This document shows, one piece after another, positions 36,097 through 47,454 of a stretch of 64,000 nt of DNA. Every line of letters begins with the position of its first letter. The first letter of the stretch is position 1. Below the pieces are notes generated by a model that saw only the letters and a program-made list of their open reading frames with translations, was not told the origin of the DNA and ran no database searches. The DNA comes from Sarcophilus harrisii (taxonomy: Eukaryota > Chordata > Mammalia > Dasyuromorphia > Dasyuridae): contig NC_045427.1 in the NCBI RefSeq assembly GCF_902635505.1, positions 213,542,422 to 213,606,421 of the forward strand, written 5' to 3'. The translations under genes and the position numbers were made by a program.

Positions 36097-36577
36097 GTAA
36101 CTCTCGTCCCCTCAGCCCCGGGGCTGGGCCTTAGTACCCTTAGGGTTGGGAGGGACCTCCGAGGCGCCCTACCTTGTCTTCCTGAGGCGAAGAGTGAAGC
36201 CCAGAGAATTTAAGGGGCCAGGTTTCAGACCCAGGCCCTCCGACGCCAGCGCGCCTTCCGCGGGTATCTCGCATCAGAACAACCCCTGGGATTTTGCAGG
36301 TGGGGAAACTGAGGCCAGCGAAGCCAGGGACGGTCCTGGTGCAGATAATAAATGCCCCAACTGGTCCGCAACCCTGCTCCTCAGCTTTCACATGCACAGC
36401 TCCTTTTTCCCCGTCCCATCCTCTTTCTCTCCGTTTCGGCTGTTGCAAAGTATCTTTCAAGATGATTCCTGAACCAATGTGCCCCTCCCCCTCACAGAGG
36501 CAGAGAGTTGTAAGGGACCCCAGGGGACATCTAGGTCAACCTGAACCCGAATAGAAATTACTTCAACAATATTCTTT

Positions 36578-37279
36578 ATTAATTTTTTAAATTTACAAAA
36601 CATATGCATGGGTAATTTCTCAACATTGACCCTTGCAGCACCTTCTGTTCCAACTTCCTTCCCCCTGCCCCTTCCCCTAAATGACAGGTAGTCCCATACA
36701 TGTTTGTAATGTCTGGAGGTCCTCCAGAAAGGTCTTGTTCTCAGCAGGAGAGTCACCAGGAGGATGGTCAGGATTAGAGTCTAAAGTCTTTATTGTCTCC
36801 TTCACTCTGTGTCCCCAGTTCTCTCAGTCCTTAAGTACTCCATTACAATTACATCATTGCAGCATACTGAGTATGTGTGAACTAGAGAATCATTACATCA
36901 CCATGCTAAGTACTAAGTATATATGTGAACTAGAGAACCATTATCTCATCAATCACACCTTGTTGCAAGTATCCTTGTTTCAAGTATACTTCTTCAGAGT
37001 TCTGGCCCTCTGCACATGTTAAATAAGTTAAATCCAATATATGTATACATATTTATACAGTTATCTTGCTGCACAAGAAAAATTGGATCTAGAAAGAAAA
37101 AGACCTGAGAAGAAAAACAAAAATGCAAGCAAACAATAGCAGAAAGAGTGGAAATGCTGTGTTGTGGTCCACACTCAGTTCCCACGGTTCTCTCTGAGTG
37201 TAGATGGCTCTCTTCATCACTGAACAATTGGAATTGGTTTGAATTATCTCATTGTTGAAGAGAGCCACATCCGTCAAAG
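36578..37279 (-). mobile_element. L1 3' UTR fragment in SUPT7L intron 1, interrupted by a solo LTR
   Basis: Antisense marsupial L1 3' UTR: 'catatgcatgggtaatttct', 'gacaggtagtcccatacatg', then, after the LTR, 'catgttaaataagttaaatc' and 'acagttatcttgctgcacaa'. The target-site duplication is aacaatattcttt at 36565-36577 and aacaacattcttt at 37280-37292, with one mismatch. The L1 itself makes up about 390 bases; the rest is the LTR at 36705-37015. Confidence 0.88.
36705..37015 (-). mobile_element. Solo LTR nested in the L1 fragment
   Basis: A 311-bp element with TG...CA ends and a perfect 6-bp target-site duplication catgtt (36699-36704 and 37016-37021) inside the L1 3' UTR. Read on the minus strand it has a polyadenylation signal in 'gagacaataaagactttaga' and opens with a 'gggccagaactct' word. 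The LTR at 31090 shares that start ('gggccagaattct'), so the two belong to one ERV family, class II-like by duplication length. It is solo, without internal sequence, and younger than the L1. Confidence 0.85.
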
Positions 37280-37292
37280 AACAACATTCTTT

Positions 37293-37589
37293 GCAAAATA
37301 TCATCGGATCTTTATTCAAAGATTACCCCTAAGAGGGAACACAAAACTTCCCAAGGAGAAAACCCCATTCAGCTTTGGGATACCTCCAACTACTAAGATG
37401 TTTTTCCTTATTTTAAGCCAAAATTTTCTCTTTTGAAAAAAAGAGGAAAAAGTAAAATACTTCTTTTCGATGTGATAACTTTTCAATGATAGCAATCAAA
37501 TCCATCCTCAGCTTTTCTTTTCTTTAGGCTAAATATACCCAGTTTTCTTTCAGTACTTCCTCATTTACTAAGATTTCTTGATGTAACCA
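37293..37589. other. SUPT7L intron 1, unassigned
   Basis: About 300 bases of AT-rich sequence after the L1 duplication. No repeat or exon recognised. Confidence 0.3.
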
Positions 37590-38040
37590 ACAAGGCAGCC
37601 AAGCCTAGTGGAAAGAGTTCTAGAACTGAAGTTTAAAAACTGGGCTCAATTCCCCCTTCTGATTCTTAGTAATTTTGTGAGCTTGAATGACAACTTTAAA
37701 CTATGTAAAATACCTGTAAAATATGGATAGTAATAATTATAGTATCCACCTCATAGGATTATTGTGAGATCTTTTTTTATTTTTTTTTATTTTTTTACTT
37801 TTTATTTAATAGCCTTTTATTTACAGGTTATATGCATGGGTAACTTTACAGCATTAACAATTGCCAAACCTCTTGTTCCAATTTTTCACCTCTTACCCTC
37901 CCACCCCCTCCCCTAGATGGCAGGATGACCAGTAGATGTTAAATACATTAAAATATAAATTAGATACACATTTATTGTGAGATCTTAATGAGAAGCACAA
38001 GTAAATAACTTGGCAAACTTAAAAATGTTACATAGGTAAC
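37590..38040 (+). mobile_element. MIR split by an L1 fragment
   Basis: 37590-37773 carries 'gcctagtggaaagagttcta', 'gggctcaattcccccttctg' and 'cctcataggattattgtgag'. The MIR continues at 37972-38040. The piece between (37774-37971) is a later L1 insertion. Confidence 0.7.
37774..37971 (-). mobile_element. Very short L1 3' end (198 bp) with target-site duplication
   Basis: T-rich tail followed by 'ttatatgcatgggtaacttt', 'ccctagatggcaggatgacc' and 'gatgttaaatacattaaaat'. A perfect 15-base target-site duplication ttattgtgagatctt flanks it (37759-37773 and 37972-37986). Extreme 5' truncation within the 3' UTR. Confidence 0.9.
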
Positions 38041-38199
38041 AGTTCTTTTACTTCCTGGCTTGCCATAGTTAAGGCATATCATCAGGAAAATGGATAATGA
38101 AAAAACATGAGCTGGTCACAAGAGCATGAGATAACCAATGGAAGACTCATTTGTTTCACTTTCTTTCAGATATCCCTAGGAATAAGGGAAGACAGCCAA

Positions 38200-38500
38200 C
38201 ATATTAGGTGGAAACCCTGTTGCAAACTTAGGGAAAGATTGCAAAGGAATCTGATAGAATAGGTAAGCATGGATGGATTGCAGTCTGCATCCACAGCAAT
38301 ATTTATCCAGAATTGGATATAATACTTTAGATCTTCTCTGAACAGGCCTGAGTGTAGCCAGACTTCTCTGCTCATGGAAAGCTATTCCTCTCTTAATTAA
38401 GCCTACAATCATGTTCATATCCCACTGTTGACTCTTGTAAAGTTTGCAGTCCACTAAATCTACTAAATCTGTTTTAAATGAACTCCTTTCTCTCATTCTT
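38200..38500 (-). mobile_element. Probable CR1/L2-type LINE remnant
   Basis: The minus strand stays open over 38176-38496. Its translation has a stretch (LVDCKLYKSQQWDMN and IKRGIAFHEQRS) resembling the C-terminal part of CR1-type reverse transcriptase (of the VDxKLNMSQQxD kind). Degenerate, with no start of its own. It could also be coincidence. Confidence 0.35.
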
Positions 38501-38829
38501 GTTCACACAGAGCTATAAATGGAAAGTGGGTTGAGCTGCCAAATCTAGATCCTCTCTCTATAAAGGAAAACTTTGGGTGGAACTTAGGGCTCTACTTTCC
38601 AGCCCTCTAATCAAAGGGTAGGGGAGGCAAGGCTGAATTAAACTGGGGGAGGAGGAGAAGGGGAGTAAAAAGGCATTCACTACCTTCCTGAGGTCTTCCA
38701 TTCCATTTTAGGCTGATTTTTAAGGAAGTTTTTCCTTATATCAAGTCTATATCTGCCTCTTAGCATTATTCTTAGTTTTACATTTCCCTACTTCTGGATA
38801 CTATGCATGCTATCATAGCATTCTTACCA

Positions 38830-38990
38830 TTACTGACTGCTTTAAAGTTTTCAAAGATTTTTACATACAGAATCTCATTTGAGCCTCACAACAACCCTAT
38901 CGGGTACATACTACAGGGACTGTTATTATAGCCATTTCACAGAACCAGCAAATATCAGAGACAGGATGTGAGCCCAGGTTTTCTTGACTT
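38830..38990 (+). mobile_element. MIR/Ther-type fragment
   Basis: 'actgctttaaagttttcaaa', 'tctcatttgagcctcacaac', 'gccatttcacagaaccagca' in the usual order. Confidence 0.6.
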
Positions 38991-39090
38991 TTTCATAAAA
39001 CTAAAGCTGCCTTAGCTTTGATAACTGCTGTCTGTGAGATATCAGTTTGCTTGATTGTGATGATAAACATCTAATTTTTTTTTTTTTCAG

Positions 39091-39314
39091 ATCAGAAATC
39101 ACTTGTTTCTTCAATGAGAACAATGCTGATACTTCTTCAGTACTGCTGGTACATACATTTTTCTAGGTCATCTTAGATGGCCCAACTTTTCTTACTCTGA
39201 CAAGAATGATGTAAGAAGGTGATTTAACCAGTTTGCTTTCTGTTTTGGAAGCCTGTTTTGTGAATTTGGAAACATTGTTCTTGTCAGACTTAATCTAACA
39301 ACTCACTCTCAAAA
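39091..39314 (+). other. SUPT7L: SUPT7L 5' UTR part of the first coding exon
   Basis: A strong acceptor (a long T run then cag) ends at 39090, so this exon starts at 39091 and holds about 224 bases of leader before the ATG. Several upstream ATG triplets occur in it (for example near 39117 and 39123), which could tune translation. Confidence 0.6.
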
Positions 39315-39727
39315 ATGCTAAGATACTGGGGAGAGATCCCAATATCATCCAGCCAAGCTAACAGAAGCTCCTTTGATTTGCTCCCGCGGGAGTTCCGACT
39401 GGTGGAGGTCCAGGATCCACTCTTGCACCAACCCTCTGCCAATAAGCCACGGCCAACCACCATGTTGGACATCCCATCCGAGCCATGCAGCCTCACCACC
39501 CACACAATTCAACTGATCCAACACAACCGTCGCTTACGAAGCCTCATTGCCACAGCCCAGGCTCAGATGCAGCAGCAGGCAGAGGGCATCAAAACTGAAG
39601 AGAATGAACCTCTTCCATCCCGTCCAGCTTCACCCCCTCTCCCTGATGACCTGCTTTCTTTGGATAACAAGACTGGCAAAATGCCATTCCAGATCAGGCA
39701 TAGTGACCCTGAGAGTGACTTTTACCG
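39315..39727 (+). CDS. SUPT7L: SUPT7L coding exon 1
   Basis: Residues 1-137 plus two bases: SSFDLLPREFRLVEVQDPLL, then TMLDIPSEPCSLTTHTIQLI, ending in RHSDPESDFY. Donor GTAAGG. Confidence 0.97.
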
Positions 39728-42700
39728 GTAAGGCAAGGATGTAACATAGAATATCTAGAACATGCATAATGAGTTGATCCAATCTATTTTAAGTACATTA
39801 TTAACTAGGTAAAATACCGTCATTGTTCCAGAACAAATTTACTTTGTTCCTCTGGGTAATTGAGTAATTCATATCAAGCGAGTAAGAGAAAATGTATTAC
39901 TTTATTCTCTAAGTTAGCAAGCCTTTTATAAAAATTAGGTTTTGAAAAATCAAACATTTCTATTTAGAGGAACCCTTTAACAACATAGCTTTCCCTTATA
40001 AACATGAAGATATCATCAGTAAGATAGAAAAGCAGTTTTGCCATAGCTTTCAGGTTTTAGATTTTTTCCTTATCTTCTCCCTTTACCTTTTCCCTTCTTT
40101 ATCCCACTCCCTGTAATGTACAGTTGTCTATACCCTGCCTTATCCTATTCTCTCCCCCTATTGCTTTATAGATTTTGGGAAAGTGTTATACCTTTCTGGA
40201 TGTAATATTGTTCCCACTTCAACCCATTCTGGATGCAAATAGGATTTCAGAACTACCAGCCCTCCTCTCCCATCTAATTCCTCTGTGTCACTTCTTACTC
40301 TGGCACCTCATTCATATAGCGTGTTGTTTTGTTTTGTTTAATAAGAGCTTGTTAGTGTAATCATCTCTAGTTGGGAGGGAAGAAGAGGGGATGGTTCCTT
40401 TGGTTTCACTTCTGTTCTTCCCTCTGGCCTGAAACTCAAAATCCAGAACTTTATCCTCCTATAAATGCCCACAGCCAGCAGCTACTTTGGCCCATGATTC
40501 TGCACTCACCAAGAGTGTGTTGTTTCCTTCTTGTCTCAGCAACACAACCAGGTCTAGCATTTCTTACCAGCGGATGTTCCTCCATTTTCCCAAACACAGA
40601 CCCCAATTCCCCCCACTATCTAAGAGGTGAAAGTTCCTGTGGTTGAGGCTGAAGCTATCTCCAAACCCAGGTAACCCCAGGTCTTTGAGTTTGCTGTTTC
40701 AGTGGAGGTAGTCTAGAGAGGTTTACACTTTACAGACCAAACCTCCATTGAAGGGGTCTTTTCTTGGATCTTCTCCATTTGTCCCAGGAGGACCCATTTC
40801 TGCCTCAACTCTTATATGTTTTTAACCACTGAGGTGAGGTCATTGAGGTGAATTTTAAAAATTTACTTTTGGGGGAAATCTGGACCTATTTTTTGACCTA
40901 TTTTCTGACCTATTTCACCATCTTCCCAGAATCCTCCTGGGTTTGGATTTTTTTTGTGTGTTTTGAGGGTTTTATTTGCATACTATCTTTAATTCTTTAT
41001 CATGGAGCCACATCATATTTAGATGTTAAGCATATCTTTGATAAATAGTAAATTTTTCCAATATAGCCAAAATTTTATTGTTGTTTTTTAATAAAAATCT
41101 ATTTTTTCTTGCTTATCTTTTTGCTACCCCATTTGCAAGGACAAAGTTACAAGAGGGGGAGACTCACTTATGTGCATAATAAAAACATTGTTTTATTCAC
41201 ACTTATTTATTAGTGATTAGGAACATTATTTCATATGGCTAATGATATTTCTTCCTCTCAAAACTGCTAGTTCATATCTTTTGACTTTTTATTAGGCAAT
41301 TTGCCATATCTTTGTTAACCTTAGTACTTTGCTGGTGGACTTGACTGTTTCAAATAAAAGCACATGGCAAAGTGGAGAATATTTCCCCCATTGGCAGTAT
41401 TCATCCACATGTGACTGTTTTGTACCAACCACAAGCTTAAAGAACTGTTCCATTTTAAATTATTTTTGTTTATAGTTATATAAGCTGTTTGCAGAACTAG
41501 GTAGAGTTATGTTGTTATTGCATTCAAAGTTCACAAGAGGTAAATGAATATGTTAGATAGTAATAACTAAAAATGATTATTATATCCATAGATTAGTACA
41601 TAGAAACACAGGGGTTTAAGTTGACTAAAAGAAAAAGATAATTGGGAGTGTCTGGGATATGCTCAGACAGTATGAGAAAGAAACCAGGTGAGTTAACCTG
41701 ACCCTAATTTTCCTATAACAATGAAAACTGGAAAAATCCTAGGAAGGCAAGGATAGGTTTCTTCCGGTGTGAGCCCTCATAACATTGCTCTCTCTGTGCT
41801 TTTAGAGGAAAAGGAGAACCTGTGACTGAACTGAGTTGGAATTCCTGTCGTCAGCTCCTCTATCAGTCAGTAGCCACAATCTTGGCTCATTCAGGCTTTG
41901 AATGTGCTAATGAAAGTGTCCTGGAGACTTTAACGGATGTGGCTCATGAATATTGTCTTAAATTCACCAAGCTACTGCGGTTTGCTGTGGACCGAGAGGC
42001 CCAGTTGGGGCAGACTCCCTTTCCTGATGTTATGGAGCAGGTGTTTCATGAGATGGGCATTGGCAGTGTGCTGTCCCTGCAGAAGTTCTGGCAGCACCGA
42101 ATTAAGGACTATCACAGTTTGATGTTACAGGTGCGAAGTATGAAGAAGTAAATAATTAAAGGAAACTCAGTCAGGGTTCTCAGGTTCCCTTTTCCCTCAA
42201 GCTGGAGTGGAGAGTAGAAATTGTAGGAAGAAGGAAGAATCTTAATCTTTGGTAATCTTGATCTATCACTGTTGCCTAGACCTCATTCCCTGTTTTCAGT
42301 AGGATGCCCAACTGTAATAATCTCTATAGATTGAAACTAGATGCTAAGATGTCCTATTAAAAAAAAAAAAAAAAAAAAAAAAAAGGTAAGGACTAAGAGA
42401 TAGTAAATATATTGAGGGCATTGAACTCTAGACCAGAAATTCCTGTTCAGTCTGATTTGTGACCTTAGCAAACTTCTTGGCCATTGCTATAGTTTTCCCC
42501 AAAGCTAAATGGGATAAAGTATTTTCTAATATTTAAGAAAAAAAGTCTTCCTTAACCTAGTAGGTCTGCATAACATATATAGTTATACTTAAGAGAAACT
42601 TTGGGATACATATATTGCTAAATGTTAGTTTTTAGAACTAAAAATAGAAGCTTTTTTACATTCCCTCTTATTTTGTATCATTATCTTTCTTTACATTTTC

Positions 42701-45700
42701 TCATACATATAACTCTGTCATATTTAAAAAAAAAAAAAACTTTATCTCATGCCTTCCTTTCATTTTTTAAAACAAAACTCCTTCGACTTTGAACTTATTT
42801 TAAACCTCTCTGTCATTCATACTCTTTCCTTTCCAACCCGTTTACCCCCTTTTTTTCCCAGGGAAAGAAGGATAATGAAGATCAACTTGCCTTCATCATT
42901 CTCTTGGAAAACTTTATCTCTTGCCTGCTGACAGGTTAGCAAGAAGCTTTCTATGGAATATGAGAAGATTGTAAATCCTGAGAAGGCCACAGAAGATACC
43001 AAACCTGTGAAGATCAAAGAGGAGCTTGTCAGTGATATCACCTTTCCTGTCAGTGAGGAGTTGGAAGGAGACTTGGCCTCAGGTGATCAGTCTCTGCCTG
43101 TAGGAGTGCTTGGAGCTCAGAATGAACGGTTCTCATCTAACCTGGAGGTTGAAGCTTCTCCACAGGCTTCAGGTAGGAAAAATCCTCTTACTCTATGACA
43201 CTGACCCATTCGTTCAGCTATCCTTACTGCTTTTGCATCCTTCCATATGAAAACAGATTCTAGAGGAAATGATAGCTGAACTGGAGATAAAAGAATGAAA
43301 GAAAAGGAGAGGAAAAGAAAATTAGAATGAAAACTCTAAAATTTTAAAATGCCAGGGCACAAGATATCTCAGTTGGATGCTTGGATTCTGAAGATATCAT
43401 CTTTCTACTTTTTCTGTTCTTTTTGGAAAAATAGATTGAGTTAGAAGAAACATTTTCCAAAATGACTTTCTGTGGTGTTCTTTTTCCAAAACACAGCCAG
43501 GTGATAAAAGTTCAGATCTTTTATCGTGTCCCTCAATATTAGCCCAGTTAGCTCAGAGGCTTATCTCTCTGCTTGGTTACAAGAGCTCTTGCAGCTTTGT
43601 CCTTGGCTTCTGCCTCTGCTTTCTTCAGCCTCCACCCACCACCAAGGTGGAAAATGCAATGAATCTCTCTCTTGCCTCGAAGATAGGGCTTGTAGGCTTC
43701 CTCCCAGAGTACTCCTCTCCGACCCCTAGGAATGTTTCCAAGTAACTCTTTTGAGTGGCTCACTGGAGCTGTATTTATGCCGCTTCTCTGAGAGTGAGAT
43801 TGTGGGATATCTCCCAGCATGGTCTCTGGCCCTAAGAACTTCAAGGGAGGTGTGAATTCCGATATCTCTTTCTAAACCCTGAAATCTCCCAAACATGTGA
43901 ACTCCAATGAGTATTTAAATATTTCTTGCTTCTATGAGCTCTCTAAAGGTGTGAACACAAGCATCGTTTCTATCAGTTGTACTTAGTACCTTGTTTCAAG
44001 TTCTGGCCCAAAATATCTCCTTCTAAGATCAAATCAATCATATTGAACCATGCTAAATTAGATAATTATTGTCTCTATCAACTCTAATGGCTTAACACTT
44101 TATAAAGATTCCAACAACTTTCAATTTATAGGATGATTTCAAGAAAGATGCTGAGTGAGTCACATTATCTTCTCTTCAAAAAGATTGGGAAGCATAAAAA
44201 TGCACATCCTAGTTCAGCCATTTAATTAATTTTTGCAAATATAAAATGCCATTTAGAGTTTCATCATTTTTCTTTTGTCAACTTAAATGAATTAACCAAT
44301 AATAGGACCAATCAATATCCCCTTAAATAATAATAATATTATCATTAATAATAATATATAATATAGTTTTATTCTGGTCTCTTATGGTGACATGAAGGTA
44401 ATCCCAGCCTCTTCATGGCTATAAGATCCAGAATTCCCCAACCAAGGGAATTCTTAAGCCTCTCCTCAACCAAGGGACAGCCTTGATACCAAACAAAGAG
44501 ACTGGGAGCTCCAGTTTGATTATAAAAGTGTTTTAATCTGGCTTACTGCCAAAAGAGTCAGTGGTCCATATTCAGCAAGGACTGAAAAGAGCTCCAAGGT
44601 AATTATAGAAATCAAACAAAGGGAGTATAGCTATAGAACATCATACATGAATGCAGTTTGACTAATCGAGTTACTGCTTAGGAATGAGGCTTGATTCCCA
44701 GGCCCAGGATCCGGTTGCATCAGGTTAGTGCAGATCAGACATTCAGACACTCAAGGCCGTGTACTGGTCAGTTTGAATAAGTTCCCAGGTTCACCCAAGG
44801 TTATTTGCTGGGTACTGTCCTTTTAATGGCCTTCTTAGTCTTTGCTATGGCTTTCACCCCAATAGCACCTCTCTCAAACATCCCAGTAGAGACCCCACAT
44901 TTCATTGCTCTGAAGCCCTTATTATTGCCCCATTAGGCACTAGTGCCACTAGGACATAAATTTGTCAGGTACTCCTAAGATGGAAAGGCTTTAAGTACAG
45001 ATTCATCTAGTGTTGGACTGTATATTATTATATAGGGAAAGGCCTAAATATGTTCAAGGAGTATCGTCACTAAAGGACTGCAAGGTGTTGAAATTTTTGG
45101 CCATACCAACTCTCAAAAGATGATATACTTAGTTTTTACCAGATTGGAAGCAGCATTGTAGAAATGGTACCCACATCAATGACATTATAGATCCTTGAGA
45201 TTTTAGTGGTAATAGTGATAAGACTTGGGAGAAGTCCGATCTCCCCTTTTTTTTTTTTTTAATGTTTTTAAAATGTCAGGCAAAGAGCCTCTTAAGTAGG
45301 AAAAAAGTTGAAGACCATGACTAAATAGAGAAAAGAGTCTGAGAGGAATTACTGAAAATTCATAGAGCAGTTTACCATTCATAGATATAAAACTCCTCCC
45401 ATCTCTGGGTCAGGTGTGGCCAAAAAATATTTGGCCAAATGAGGAGAATAATAATCTACATTTTTCTACCTGGAACAGTGTCAAGAAGCCAGAACAAAGG
45501 GTCACAAGATAGGTGAACTGGGCAAGGACCCAAATTTTTAATCTCCCCTTAATAAGATATGTTCAGGGTTCATTTACCTTTGAAAGTGACATTATGGAGA
45601 GTAACTGCCATGATTTTTCCTGGAGATAGCTTCCTTGTCATAGACAGTACTAGGCTGCATGGACTATTTGTCTGACCTACTATTATAATTCTTATTTATA

Positions 45701-46026
45701 TTTATTTGTGTCTTCACTAACCTGCGTGTGTTTGTTTTTTTGTAACTTCTGGGCTGTTTCTAGGTACTGAAGTAAATGCTTCTCCTCTTTGGAACTTGGC
45801 CCCAGTAAAAATAGAATCACAGGAAAGTGAAGAAGGCACTGTCTCTGGGCATGGTGTGCTGGGCAGTGACGTCTTTGAAGAGCCCATGTCAGGCATCAGT
45901 GAGGCTGGGATACCCCAGAGCCCCAATGGCTCAGAGAGCAGCTATGGATCCCACTCCCCTGACAGCCTCATGGGATCCTCCCCTGTCTTCAACCAGCGCT
46001 GCAAAAAGAGGATGAGGAAAATATAA
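39315..46026 (+). CDS. SUPT7L: SUPT7L, SAGA/STAGA core subunit, complete coding region
   Basis: Coding exons 39315-39727, 41806-42130, 42935-43172 and 45764-46026 join in frame into 1239 bases, 412 residues (human 414). Nearly every block matches human SUPT7L (STAF65-gamma), including the start MLRYWGEIPISSSQ and the end RCKKRMRKI. The protein is a structural subunit of the SAGA/STAGA histone acetyltransferase complex in the nucleus. A histone-fold (BTP-type) domain at about 147-205 pairs with another histone-fold subunit. The N-terminal and C-terminal parts are Ser/Pro/Glu-rich and disordered. The ATG has A at -3. The gene shares its CpG-island promoter with SLC4A1AP, and its introns hold L1, MIR and LTR insertions. 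No break in the frame. Confidence 0.97.
39728..41805. other. SUPT7L intron 2
   Basis: No exon of another gene. 41190-41320 is an old minus-strand L1 piece ('cttcctctcaaaactgctag', 'ttcatatcttttgacttttt'). 40040-41060 is pyrimidine-rich and may be a degraded L1 5' part in reverse, but I cannot name it firmly. Confidence 0.4.
41806..42130 (+). CDS. SUPT7L: SUPT7L coding exon 2 (histone fold)
   Basis: Residues 139-246. SWNSCRQLLYQSVATILAHS and ESVLETLTDVAHEYCLKFTK are the histone-fold helices. FPDVMEQVFHEMGIGSVLSL follows. Acceptor TTTTAG, donor GTGCGA. Confidence 0.97.
42935..43172 (+). CDS. SUPT7L: SUPT7L coding exon 3
   Basis: Residues 247-325. VSKKLSMEYEKIVNPEKATE and DITFPVSEELEGDLASGDQS, with the VKIKEE sumoylation-like motif (VKxE). 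Acceptor GACAG, donor GTAGGA. Confidence 0.96.
43471..44010 (-). mobile_element. Old solo LTR, same family as 31090-31592
   Basis: Read on the minus strand it opens with TGGGCCAGAACTTG and carries a 'tatcacctggctgt' block. The LTR at 31090 has the matching 'ctttaacacctggctgt' block after its poly-A signal. The right end 'tgtggtgttc' at 43471 would be its 3' terminus. No convincing target-site duplication, so it is probably older or its ends are eroded. Lies in SUPT7L intron 4. Confidence 0.65.
44360..44960. repeat. Possible LTR-like or unassigned repeat
   Basis: About 600 bases of higher GC than the rest of SUPT7L intron 4. 'gattataaaagtgttttaat' near 44517 could be part of an LTR poly-A region. 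No ends, duplication or coding sequence recognised, so the call is tentative. Confidence 0.25.
44961..45763. other. SUPT7L intron 4, right part
   Basis: Unassigned sequence with a T-run at 45247-45261. The acceptor at the end has only a moderate pyrimidine tract. No repeat named. Confidence 0.3.
45764..46026 (+). CDS. SUPT7L: SUPT7L coding exon 4 and stop
   Basis: Residues 327-412 plus TAA. TEVNASPLWNLAPVKIESQE, EEPMSGISEAGIPQSPNGSE and the basic end KKRMRKI. A second VKIE motif echoes that in exon 3. Confidence 0.97.
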
Positions 46027-46563
46027 GAGGAAAAGGAAGAGTTTTTCCTCCTAACCAACAAGGTGGCAACCATACAAGAACACATCCCCATAAACAGTGA
46101 ATTGATATGGAGCAGTCCAAAGGTCTCCAGAGACCATTCCCAGAATCTCCAAAAATAGGTTTGGCTGAAAGTGTTTCTTCCCCTCCGTGGAGACTGTCAG
46201 AACAGTTTTGTGTAAATGAAAACTAAAACAGAAACCAAGATCATGAGACCAGAATTCTGTTTTTGTTTTAATACTGACTTTTGATGTGATGTGATGACTT
46301 GGGATCAAGTTACTTCACCACTAAATCTGGTTCCTCTTTTCTACCATGAAAAACACAAATATGCTGCAACCCATCTCAGTGAGAGATAATTATGGTGATT
46401 AATCAAATTTGTTAAAACTATTACTTAAATAACTATGCTTAGATTTAGATCCTGTATGCATAGAAGGATTTTGTATATATTTATTTTGTTTGGCTTACTT
46501 CGATAACAAATGGAAGTCACTGTGAATCAAATATTGGTGCTTCAAAGCAAATGACTTAACACA

Positions 46564-46569
46564 AATAAA
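46564..46569 (+). terminator. SUPT7L: Probable poly-A signal of SUPT7L
   Basis: AATAAA 538 bases after the SUPT7L stop, followed by a T-rich stretch at 46612-46620. It is the first canonical hexamer after the stop. Confidence 0.55.
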
Positions 46570-46993
46570 TGGCTTCTCCTACCAACTAAAGCCAGTAGTG
46601 CTGCTCATGAAACTTTTTTTAATACCTAGAGCTTGTGGTAACACATCACACTACCTCCTCCCCTTTCATTCCTCCTTTCACTTCATTGTTTAGCTTTTCT
46701 TCTTCTTTCTTGTCCTGTAGCCCTCTAGAGTATGTCTTCCCCACTAATTCCTTTTTTGCAATGTAATTATCTTGCTTTATCGAGTCTTCTGTCCTCTTTC
46801 ACATTTAAATATGTGTGAATGTGGAGCTTTATTGAGTACCTACCTATAATGTGATTTGGAAGACTGGTGCCTTGTAAAAGAGGCAGAGCAGAATGTGGTT
46901 AGGTTAATTAAGTAAAACTGGGAAAAATAAAGGGAATTTCTTGGGATGTGGATTGGCCAGCAGATTAGTGTTCTCCTTAAAGTGTATTAAGGG

Positions 46994-47141
46994 TGGGGTA
47001 GCTAGGTGGTACAGTGGATAGAGCACCAGCCCTGTGAAGTCAGGAGGACCTGAGTTCAAATGTGAGCTCAGATACTTAGCACTTTCTAGCTGTGTGACCC
47101 TGGGCGTGTCACTTAACCTCAGCAAAAAAAAAAAAAAAAAA
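46994..47141 (+). mobile_element. Marsupial tRNA-derived SINE with poly-A tail
   Basis: 'gtagctaggtggtacagtgg', 'gtcaggaggacctgagttca', 'gctgtgtgaccctgggcgtg' and an A20-type tail. The target-site duplication is aaagtgtattaaggg at 46979-46993 and aaagtgtatcaaggg at 47142-47156, with one mismatch. Among the youngest SINEs here, judging by the intact tail. Confidence 0.93.
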
Positions 47142-47454
47142 AAAGTGTATCAAGGGATAAAATTGTTCTACTTCTACTGCTCTCATAGCATTGAACCAAC
47201 ATTTACCAAGCACCTACAATGGTGTGGGCAATGGAAAGACAAAAACAAACAAAACTCCTCCTGTAGTGAGATATGATATAATATGCATAGATCACTACTA
47301 AGTAGAAGCTTGAGCCAAACACTGACCGGTCTGATCATGACCTACTGATCAGACTGCATTGAGAGCCATTTTTTTCTTGTTAGGTTGTTATTCCTTCTTA
47401 GAGTTACTTCAGGAAAATCCTAACATAACTCATGGTAAAACCATGTCTAGATTT

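Larger units (their letters stand above)
34900..36150. promoter_or_regulatory. CpG island and shared divergent promoter of SLC4A1AP and SUPT7L
   Basis: GC content and CpG density jump from the AT-rich surroundings to a dense island covering the first exon of kanadaptin and the region upstream of it. The kanadaptin ATG is at 35690 on the minus strand. SUPT7L transcription must start to its right on the plus strand, since its coding exon is reached through a spliced leader. Housekeeping-type CpG promoter without a clear TATA box. ETS-like and CRE-like words lie in the gap. The head-to-head pairing of these two genes is known in human. Confidence 0.85.
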
